DNA of 64,000 nt from Zarea fungicola. Its lineage: Eukaryota > Ascomycota > Sordariomycetes > Hypocreales > Cordycipitaceae. The notes beneath the pieces were generated by a model, which saw only the letters and a program-made list of their open reading frames with translations, was not told the origin of the DNA and searched no databases. A program made the position numbers and the translations under genes. The stretch spans positions 1 through 64,000 of the forward strand of contig FWCC01000264.1 of NCBI GenBank assembly GCA_900169235.1, read 5' to 3'. Positions 55,939 to 64,000 of this stretch are shown piece after piece (the stretch's first letter is position 1; every line of letters begins with the position of its first letter).

Positions 55939-58900
55939 ATGGATCAACAAGGCAACACGGCACGGCGGGTGGACGACGGCAAACCCAGCGATACCACCGC
56001 TATACCAACGCAACCGACGCAGACCGGCTCGCCACCTGTCCAAGAGACCGAGGCCGCTAACCAGCCCAAAGAAACTGCGTCTGACAAGAAAAGTAAGAAA
56101 GGTGACCGTCGTAGAGAGAAAAAAAAGGATAACCACAATCGCCGACGTGATACAAAGCCCCGCAAACAAACCGGTCGTCACAACTCAGACACTAGCGACG
56201 AGGATGATAATCTGAGTAGCGATGAATCCGACATCTCCGATGCTTCATCCGCGGACAAGAAATCCAAAAAGAACAGCCGTCGCCGCCGGTTACGCAGGGT
56301 TGGCTCCGGAAAACTTGCAAAATCGTCGCGAGCCACATCCCGACGCTACGACCGGAATGAGAACGATGACCCCGATTCTGATCTAAGCTCCGATTTCTCA
56401 TCAGATTCCGGGCCAGATGTTGAGGTTCGTGTCAGAAACGACGATGGACACAGCAGCAGTGATACGGACAAGGAAGTGCAGGATCTTCGTCGACAAATCC
56501 AACAGCTACAACAACAAGTGGCGATGCAGCCAGTAATGGGAGGTCAATTTCAGCCTGGCCCCATAGCGCATCCCATGAACAATTTCAACCAGTACGGGTA
56601 CAGTCCTTTTATGCCTCCTCCCACCATGCAGCCACCGATACCTTCTCCGGCACCAGTGATAATATCGCCTCCTCCGCCTCCTCCTCAACAAGATTTGACG
56701 GGTGTGCGTCGAATTCTCCGGGGCCGTATGCTCAATACGGCCGCACCAATCGAGGTTGAAGATCGCAAGAAGCACAAGTCGCGCGACAAGAGTGACGGCA
56801 AACCGTCGTTTCGGCGGGTGGATTTTGTGTGGGATACTGCCACTCTATGCTACAAAATCCGAGATACAGTTGACGCGCAATCGCAGGACGATGAAGAGGA
56901 TGATAACATTTTTCTCGTTCGGAGAACTTTCGATACGCAGGGCAGGTATCGCCAGACTTTTGTCGACATTAGAAGCAAGCTTTTGCGAGAATGTCTGAAA
57001 GAAACGATTGGAGAGGTGAAGGGTGTGACTCTTGTCGAGGAGATTCCCAAACTTGACCCGGACTTTTTGTTCCTCTATGAGAACGACCTACGCGGGCATT
57101 ACAAACAATTAAAAAACACCAAGCCGACAGGAGAGTCCAAAAAAGAGAGGGCAAAAAGTGCCAAAAGGCTTGAGCTGAAGACTGCCCACTTGAAGGTGCT
57201 TCTCAAGTATCTACGAAAAGACTATGCGGAAATTAAGCGAGAAGTTGAGGCACTGCTGCGAAACGGTCTCATCACCTTTGAACTTCTCTGGGCAATTTGG
57301 AAACCGAAGTCTCTTGTGTACACAACAACGTACGGCAACGACGATGAACCGAGAGTGTTCCGCGTTGAAAGCGTTGAACGTCACGTCAACATGCAAAAGG
57401 GCGAATTCTACCACATTGACGGTAAATACTTTGAATACGATGGCAAGAATTTTGGCTATGGAAGCCTGGCCGAGGAGATTGGTTCTTTCCGTGGTGCTCG
57501 TAAAATTACCAGTTTGCCTTGCTACCCGCTCAAATTCCATCGTGATGAAGCCGGTGTCCGAAAGAAGCTGATTGAGCGCGGAAAGAAGTTTGTGGAGCTT
57601 CGTGGTGTGCATTACAAAAGCTACTCCGGCATGGCCTATCTCAAGAGCAAGAAGCATGGCATCATCAAGTTCAATGTGCAGCAGAGTCGCATGATGGTTG
57701 ACACAAAGACCTTTCGCCGCATTAACCCTAACTATCTCCTGTCGCCTCTGGGACACACGGCGAGTAGCTCAGCGCCTCCAGGTAGGCGTTCAGCCGATTC
57801 GGATGATTCTGATTATGACTCTTGCGTCTCGGAAGGGTACAACAGTGACGACGGACAGCTCGAGGTCCTTGACACGGTATATAAGGATGGAGGTGCCGAA
57901 ACCGAGCATTCGGCTGCCTCCAAGGACGAGACGTCTGATTCTTGTGGTAGGAGCACGCCAGCATCATCTGGAGTCGAGACGAATGGCGAGACCGGCGGCG
58001 ATAAAAAGACCGGGAGCAGTGAGGCAGGTAAGGAGAGGGGTCTCACTCGGGCGCTGACAGATGATGACTACATCTTGGCATCCCCCGTTGTCTTGGGATT
58101 TGCCTTTGCTGAAAAGCAGTGGCTCGAGTTCAAGGTTGCCAATGTAACCGAGATCAGGTGGAATGATCAAGCTTGGGATTCTTTGGTGCTGGAGCCGGCG
58201 ACCAAGGATCTGATCAAGGCCCTCGTGACGTCTCGACGAAACAATTCATCCAAGACGATTGACGACGTGATTCAGGGCAAGGGAAAGGGCCTCGTCACTG
58301 TCCTCCACGGCGCACCCGGAACGGGCAAGACACTGACAGCCGAAGGCATCAGCGAGCTGCTCAAATGCCCATTGTATATGGTTTCGGCGGGCGAGCTGGG
58401 CACCGACTCACGTTATCTCGAAGCGGAACTGCAGCGCATCTTGGACATCTGCCACGCCTGGGGTGCGGTGCTCCTCCTTGACGAGGCGGATGTGTTTCTG
58501 GAGAAGCGCAACATGTCTGACGTGCACCGCAATGCGCTGGTGAGTATCTTCCTACGGCAGCTCGAGTACTTCCAGGGCATCCTGTTCCTGACGACGAACC
58601 GCGTCGAAACATTTGACGAGGCGTTCCAGTCGCGCATCCACATTGCCCTACGCTACGACAACCTGGACGGCAAGGCGAAACGCAAAATCTTCCACATGTT
58701 CCTGGACCGTATCCGCGCGTTGGGCCAGCTTGAGGTGGAGGCGCTGACAGACGACGAGATGAGCCGGCTGGTGCGGCAGGACCTTAACGGCCGCGAGATT
58801 AAGAATATTGTCTCGTCGGCGCAGGATCTGGCGATGAGCAAGGAGGAGAAACTGGGTATGAAGCATTTAATGCAGGTCCTCGATGTACATGCAAGGTTTA

Positions 58901-58956
58901 GCAGGGATTTGAAGGGCGGTACTGGATACGAGGATGCCATGAGGAGTTATTTCTGA
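55939..58956 (+). CDS. Large DUF7025-type AAA ATPase
   Basis: A single exon encodes 1005 residues. Residues 1-190 are low-complexity, Lys/Arg/Ser/Asp-rich (RRREKKKDNHNRRR; SDTSDEDD) and probably disordered. A short Gln-rich coiled coil (about 180-200) and a Pro/Met-rich part (PPPPPP) follow. The middle (about 280-600) matches the DUF7025-like domain of fungal AAA proteins (FELLWAIWKPKSLVYTTT; RGVHYKSYSGMAY). An acidic Ser-rich linker precedes the AAA core, with Walker A GAPGTGKT at 791-798, Walker B LLLDEADVF (Asp848, Glu849), sensor LTTNR, arginine finger FQSRIHIALRY and a C-terminal lid. The family is numerous and lineage-expanded in ascomycetes; the remodelled substrate is unknown. Confidence 0.88.
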   Translation: MDQQGNTARRVDDGKPSDTTAIPTQPTQTGSPPVQETEAANQPKETASDKKSKKGDRRREKKKDNHNRRRDTKPRKQTGRHNSDTSDEDDNLSSDESDISDASSADKKSKKNSRRRRLRRVGSGKLAKSSRATSRRYDRNENDDPDSDLSSDFSSDSGPDVEVRVRNDDGHSSSDTDKEVQDLRRQIQQLQQQVAMQPVMGGQFQPGPIAHPMNNFNQYGYSPFMPPPTMQPPIPSPAPVIISPPPPPPQQDLTGVRRILRGRMLNTAAPIEVEDRKKHKSRDKSDGKPSFRRVDFVWDTATLCYKIRDTVDAQSQDDEEDDNIFLVRRTFDTQGRYRQTFVDIRSKLLRECLKETIGEVKGVTLVEEIPKLDPDFLFLYENDLRGHYKQLKNTKPTGESKKERAKSAKRLELKTAHLKVLLKYLRKDYAEIKREVEALLRNGLITFELLWAIWKPKSLVYTTTYGNDDEPRVFRVESVERHVNMQKGEFYHIDGKYFEYDGKNFGYGSLAEEIGSFRGARKITSLPCYPLKFHRDEAGVRKKLIERGKKFVELRGVHYKSYSGMAYLKSKKHGIIKFNVQQSRMMVDTKTFRRINPNYLLSPLGHTASSSAPPGRRSADSDDSDYDSCVSEGYNSDDGQLEVLDTVYKDGGAETEHSAASKDETSDSCGRSTPASSGVETNGETGGDKKTGSSEAGKERGLTRALTDDDYILASPVVLGFAFAEKQWLEFKVANVTEIRWNDQAWDSLVLEPATKDLIKALVTSRRNNSSKTIDDVIQGKGKGLVTVLHGAPGTGKTLTAEGISELLKCPLYMVSAGELGTDSRYLEAELQRILDICHAWGAVLLLDEADVFLEKRNMSDVHRNALVSIFLRQLEYFQGILFLTTNRVETFDEAFQSRIHIALRYDNLDGKAKRKIFHMFLDRIRALGQLEVEALTDDEMSRLVRQDLNGREIKNIVSSAQDLAMSKEEKLGMKHLMQVLDVHARFSRDLKGGTGYEDAMRSYF

Positions 58957-61900
58957 AAGCATTCCGACAACTGGTAGATCGAGTTTTTTTTGGTACTTTG
59001 TGTTATTACTCTTCTTATTTTCTATTTCTTTCTTTTTCACATTTTTTCTCTTTTCAGATAATTCTTAAGGAATAAAGGCATGGCGGTACGAATACATAAT
59101 TATGAATCAATTTCTGCATCTTCCACAATGTTTTATTTTTTATTTTTTTTGGCAAAGTGCAGTAAAATCCAATGTTTTTATCAGGGTTAAGTTTTGGGGG
59201 GTTTTTTTGGTGTTTGGGGTATCAGGCATCAACATCAACACCACGTAAAGCCTCATATAACATGCCTACATCTGCAGCACACTATCAAAGTCCACCATTC
59301 CGAATTCAGCGCCGACATATTTGGGGAGTGGGTGTGTTGTACATGGCGCTTTCGGCAGATGAAGTCGGAAGAGGAACGTGCTCCTCCAAGTCCATTATTT
59401 TTTCTTCTTGCATTTGCCAAAAATACAGCACTTCCAATAACTACAGGGTATTCAAAATACAAAATTCTTGACCGGATTACGCGTACATTTTTGCTCGTGG
59501 TGGTTGGAAGAACGGGGCGACGCCGCGCAAAGCAAGGAATTCGATACCGCATCAGCGGCCCGTATTCTGAAACGGCCAACGGCATGTCGGCGCCGATGGT
59601 GGGCGGCGGAGCATTGTTGGTGTGGTGGAGAAGTTAGCGTGTCCACGACCGCACACAGGAAAATTGACACTGTGCGCGCCAATGCGAGTCATTGGCTGGA
59701 AAGTATGCTTTTTTCTTTCTTTTTGCTTCCTTTTTCCTTTGTCTGCGTTTCAGAAAAATGCCAAGAAACACACAAAAAAATTGTTTAGTTACTGCGAACT
59801 CATCGGTTTCGAAACGGTGACGCGTGTCCTTATCCAGATACAGTTTCATCGGACAAGTACCCATACATCCCTACTATACGGATACTGCAGTTTCGAAAGT
59901 AAAGATGCCGTTTGGTTAAACGGTGACTATTATTTATCTCTTCACATACATCATATGCATATATCAGGAAGTGAGTTCTAACTGAGTGGATGCTTCTTTG
60001 TCGCTGGTGGCTTTGGGAGCAAGGAGGGCACACTACAACCAATGACAAATGTGGGTTAGCATAGTTGGCTACGGAGCATGCAGATACTCAACCGAAGAGA
60101 AAGGCAAGATAGCAATAATTCATATGAACATGTCTTGGGCAAGCTGCCACCGTAATTAGGTATGGTTGGCACTCTACATTATTCCCTCAGCAAGAGAAAT
60201 TTGATAATGCTGGGTCTCATCGTTGTTTAATTTACTTTGAGAGTGGGCAATCACGATTTGTCCGATTTAGGCAATCCTTAGTTAACGGCAGCAACAGTTA
60301 GATATGCATTATCATGGACCATAGAGAAAGGAATCTGGTCGAAACAATGGTACCTTTTTTTTTACTTTCCTTTTTCACGTTCCTTTTTTCTTTCTGTAAT
60401 GGAATTTCATCGTCCACTATCAATGCGTGATAGAGACTGCAATTTATAACTAGGTCGGGAGAAGACAATGGCTACAGCTAGTTGCCCTTAACTGGTAGTC
60501 CACCGCAAATACTTCTTCTCGACTTTCCCCCTTCCAGTCGGATATGTCATCCAGCAAGCAAGCCCAGTGAGCTGGCACAAAAGTCAAACGCCGCCGGCGG
60601 GTAAAATAAACCGGCAACTCGGTTGAATGGGCTCAACCGGCTTCCATACGAGTACATACAATGTTTGTATTACATCAGATCTGGAAATCCGACAGTGAGC
60701 ATGCACCTGGTCCGTCTTAGACGTCTTTGTGGCTGACAGTGTGTGAGTGGACTCTTCCTGGTGGCTGCAGGCTGTTACGGGTACTTGATACGTTTGGCCA
60801 GTGGACTTGAGCAAAGATTACAGTGAAGCAGGGCGCTGTAGCTACTTTGTCATGCATCCCGTTATTTACTCGTCCCACTCCGTCCAGGTGTCCCTTCTTT
60901 TTCTTCTGACAGAGCACGCAAACGGAGGACCAACTCAGTGTCATCAGTGGAACCGAGTGTGGATTCGGAGCACCGTGATAGACGTGGTCTAGAACGGTCT
61001 TCAAATCACGTGCCAGGTATGCCTCCCATTTTTTGTCGGGCAATTAATTCCCGATGAAACTGCCCGAAGTACCAGGTAGCCTGGGCACCAGGCACCTTCG
61101 GGTATCAATGTAGTTACTGAACTTGGATCCCGCAGATGCTGCTCTAGTGTCACTGGTACATTTCGCACTGCAAAGCAATTTGCTGGGCAGCGACTGAGAC
61201 AGTTTGGGTATCCTGCCAACAGTCACGCCATTGTTATTATTGGTGAACAGAGCCGGTATGCAGAAATGGCTGTTTTGTTTTGTCTTTGTTTTTTTCATCG
61301 GCTATCGTCATTCCCTTGGTCTCATCGGGCAACGATGATTGCGCCGCAACTACTGACTGAGCTGGGCTAGCAGCATGCCTTGCCATTTTATGATGCGCAA
61401 TGCGGTTGCTCTAGGAGCAAGTTAGCAAGAGCCAGTTTGCCACCACCATCACCACAGTGAGAGGAAAAGTTTTCGCTGCGGGCAATGCATTGGCAAGAGC
61501 CACTTGGCCGTGCGTCTTCTCCAGCGATGTGCGCCTGACTAGACGTTCTAGATGCCCTAGAACTCCGCGGTTCCTCTCTGCTGGTTGTGGTACAGCGCAT
61601 GTACAGCACAAGTACAGCAGTCGCCAGCTCATCGCGCAGCTGGCAGCTTGTCTCCATTGTGTTGCGTCAATGTCTCCCCAGCCCACTTGCTTGCCTGCCT
61701 CCAGCCTCCGTTTGTACAATGTACTGGTAGATGTGCCCTGATCTTTGGTGGACCCGCGAGTTGGTTTACATACATACACTTACGTGAATGTACCTTCCCG
61801 CACCAACTTTGCCTTGTGGTGACTTTCGAGCTCCATGGTAGAAAACTAGCAATGATCGGTGGTGGGGCTTCTTGTTCCGAGAGGTTGGGCCTTGGCCATG

Positions 61901-62614
61901 AATCCACGACTCATTACCAGTATGCAGTTGCCAGTCTGCCAGAGGTCCGCTGTACTCTGTAATTACCCAGTACGGAGTAAATATTGGCACTGAAGCAGGT
62001 GGTTGTGCTCCTTTCCCGGGATCCACCGTAGTGCGCTAGTGCAGCTGTCCCACCAAGCAATTGACCAATAGTAGCGGGTCTGTTCCTGGATGGCTTGCCA
62101 CCCACCCTGTTGGTGCGGCTGATATGCCGGCTTTTGCAGGAGACTGCCAACTGGGCACCTGCTAGAGCCTACCAGGTACCTGACAATACAGTGCCTGTCA
62201 TGTCCGTGTCGGTCGGCTGGCAAGCCTGCCCCAGGTACCTGAAAAGTGACTACTAGCACCAATGCCAAGTTTCACTCGCCCGTCGCCGCCGTAGGTCCCC
62301 TGCCAATTCGCAGGTCCTCCTGCTCGCACCCCTGTCTACCTTAATAACGCCTAATCTCCCTCTTCTCTCCGCTCCTTTTCCCCTTCCTCCCTCCTTCACG
62401 ACGTCCTTTATCAACGGCCAGCCATCCTGCGCATCGCCATCACATTCCTTTAAATCATCCCGACGCTCCCTGTATCACTCGCTGACGCGCATCTGACGCT
62501 CACGCTTCACGCTCCTTAATCTGTTCTACTCTGGTTCTCCTAGGGAACAACAACAAACCGCATCATCAAATTTCAATAGACAAAACCAGTGTCTCCTTGA
62601 ACGATTCCGACACA
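58957..62614. other. 3.66 kb gene-free region
   Basis: Between the AAA gene and the Asp f 4-like gene. All open frames are under 150 codons, overlap on both strands and lack domains. CAGGTACCTG palindromes at 62173-62182 and 62232-62241 and a pyrimidine-rich block (62350-62400) lie near the promoter side of the last gene. No transposon fragment recognised. Confidence 0.5.
62173..62241. repeat. Paired CAGGTACCTG palindromes
   Basis: The 10-bp perfect palindrome CAGGTACCTG occurs at 62173-62182 and 62232-62241, in each case within CCAGGTACCTGA, about 370-430 bp before the Asp f 4-like start codon. Could be a protein-binding site; unproven. Confidence 0.6.
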
Positions 62615-63514
62615 ATGAAGATTTCTGCCGCCGTTGTCCTGGCTGCTGCCATTGGCGCATCCGCTCATCCCAGCAATCATGGCCATCGCAATGCCCACCG
62701 CTCCGTCCAGGCTCGCGACTTTGTCATGGCCAAGAAGCCTGCTCCTCCTCCGTCTAGCACCACCACACCGCCTCCCCCGGCCACCAGTTCTACGACCCCG
62801 TCTCCTGCGCCTGCTCCTCCGAGCAGCTCCGCAGCGCCCCCTTCCAGTTCTGCATCTCCGTCCCCCAGTCCCCCGGGTGCTTACATTCCCTTTTGTCAAG
62901 ACCAGAAGCGCGCCACTCTTGCCCAGATCGCTTATGCCGGCAACACTGGCTCTGGCGGCGTCTATGGTTGCAACATGATGACAATTCCCGCCAGCAGTGC
63001 TTCACTTTACGAATACACCATCGAATTTGTTAACCAGGGCAACAGCCAGCAGAAGTGCTTCTGCTGGAACAAGATTGGGCCTGATGGCGGTATCAACGGT
63101 TTCTTCAAAAGCAACAATAAGGCTCTTACCTTTGAGCTAGCAGCTCACGGCCAGCAGACTGTTGCTTTTGACAAGAACTCTCAGATTGGCTGTTCTTGCC
63201 ACGCTGACCCATTTCCTTACACGCTAGTTGGCGCGTTCGCTTCTACATGGGTCGAAGCTGATTTCTGCAACGAATCCAACCAACAGTATTCTGGCTTTGA
63301 CGCTTCTTCTATCGTCGCTGCTGCGGCCGGTCTTGATATTCCTGGTCTCCAGGTCTGTGGTAAAGGCACATGTGGTAACATATGCTCTACTATTTTCGCT
63401 GGCGGCGACGGCAAGAACGCCTTCCTTGGCGGTATGGAGGCTCTTGATGGTATTGGCGGCAACTGTGGACCCGGTCCTCTTGCCCTCACTGTCACTGTCG
63501 ACTATTCACCCTAA
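62615..63514 (+). CDS. Asp f 4-like secreted protein
   Basis: A single exon encodes 299 residues. A signal peptide (MKISAAVVLAAAIGASA, cut near residue 17) is followed by a His-rich segment and a Pro/Ser/Thr linker (about residues 40-90, likely O-glycosylated). The C-terminal domain matches the family of the Aspergillus allergen Asp f 4: PFCQDQKRATLAQIAYAGN, CNMM, CFCWNKIGPDGGINGFF, STWVEADF, SGFDASSI, VCGKGTCGNICS and GGIGGNCGPGPLALTVTVDY. The domain is Cys-rich (about 10), more so than I recall for Asp f 4. The family is extracellular and of unknown function; here it is only annotated as a likely secreted cell-surface or apoplastic protein. The start at 62615 begins the signal peptide. Confidence 0.88.
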   Translation: MKISAAVVLAAAIGASAHPSNHGHRNAHRSVQARDFVMAKKPAPPPSSTTTPPPPATSSTTPSPAPAPPSSSAAPPSSSASPSPSPPGAYIPFCQDQKRATLAQIAYAGNTGSGGVYGCNMMTIPASSASLYEYTIEFVNQGNSQQKCFCWNKIGPDGGINGFFKSNNKALTFELAAHGQQTVAFDKNSQIGCSCHADPFPYTLVGAFASTWVEADFCNESNQQYSGFDASSIVAAAAGLDIPGLQVCGKGTCGNICSTIFAGGDGKNAFLGGMEALDGIGGNCGPGPLALTVTVDYSP

Positions 63515-64000
63515 ATAGTTCTATTAAAGGAACATTAGTTTGCGGCAAATTGTTATATCTTTTTTTCAGATACCTCGAGGCTGGATCCTTACCAGCTACA
63601 GCCTTTGCTTTACAGGGGGTAGGCTATTCTCAGCAGAGACGTCCTAGTGGCGTTTGGGTGCGTTAGCAAAGTTGTTTTTGTGTAACTGGCTTTTTGTTTT
63701 TGGGAACATTCTTTTATGAGAATCCTCTACGGTTCGTGATTGGTGTGCTGTGGCAGCCGGGGCTTTGATTATGATTATTGAATACCTTGCATGCTAGCGT
63801 ACAAACTGGCACACCTTGTTCTGGATACATACTTTTTTCAACCTTATCAAAATTATTTTATCAGTCTAGTTTCAACCTGTCATAACTGTGGCTGCTTTTA
63901 AATTATATCCCACGATCTTGTATGATGTGCTTGCTTCTAACAGATCCATTTGGCGCAGATGGAGTCCGATCACGTATACTACCGTTTTGGTGTTTGGGTG
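63515..64000. other. 3' flank of Asp f 4-like gene to window end
   Basis: AT-rich 3' sequence with no open frame of note; the window ends without another gene. Confidence 0.5.

Noticed and set aside
1..64000. CRISPR array, prophage, or bacterial system
   Set aside because: Spliceosomal introns and purely fungal gene families; no regularly spaced repeats.

Overview
The window is nuclear DNA of a filamentous ascomycete (Pezizomycotina, most likely Sordariomycetes/Hypocreales; the species is not determined). Genes carry one to four short introns (50-200 bp) with GTAAGT-type donors, CTAAC-like branch sites and CAG/TAG acceptors. Intergenic spaces run to 1-4 kb, and the families include deuterolysin, a CBM1-bearing GH18 chitinase, an Asp f 4-like secreted protein, DUF3176 and a DUF7025-type AAA protein. 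I read 21 intact protein genes and one decayed gene. No rRNA, tRNA, CRISPR array or intact transposon was recognised.

Layout. 1-2.8 kb has no gene. 2.8-5.8 kb (+): an MHYT-domain membrane signalling protein. 6.1-7.2 kb (-): a decayed long-chain acyl-CoA synthetase. 7.8-12.5 kb: an NCS1 purine/cytosine permease and a GMC oxidoreductase, divergently transcribed. 13.0-17.4 kb: a peptidase neighbourhood with a secreted deuterolysin (M35), a protein resembling the deuterolysin propeptide without the catalytic domain, and an M50B-type membrane metallopeptidase. 18.7-20.1 kb (-): a secreted chitinase with a chitin/cellulose-binding domain. 23.4-24.6 kb (-): a secreted neprosin-like protein.

26.4-42.0 kb is a dense housekeeping block: Fip1 (mRNA 3'-end formation), Nup49 (nuclear pore), Rpc31 (RNA polymerase III), an Hsm3/PSMD5-like proteasome chaperone, Sec7 (Golgi ARF-GEF) and Lat1 (pyruvate dehydrogenase E2). 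Several are head-to-head or tail-to-tail with only 240-560 bp between them.

42.9-58.9 kb mixes regulatory and membrane genes: a Zn2Cys6 transcription factor, a DUF3176 membrane protein, an F-box protein, a macro-domain ADP-ribose hydrolase, a Yvc1-type vacuolar TRP channel and a 1005-residue AAA ATPase. A 3.7 kb gene-free stretch precedes the last gene, an Asp f 4-like secreted protein (62.6-63.5 kb).

The accessory half encodes mainly secretion and nutrient acquisition (protease, chitinase, neprosin, permease, oxidase); the centre is conserved core machinery. The most distinctive observation is the propeptide-like protein beside the deuterolysin. The acyl-CoA synthetase relic, a 14-nt micro-exon in the chitinase and a GC-AG intron in SEC7 are the other notable points. 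Exon borders were worked out by hand from splice signals, reading frame and family alignment from memory; no search was run.
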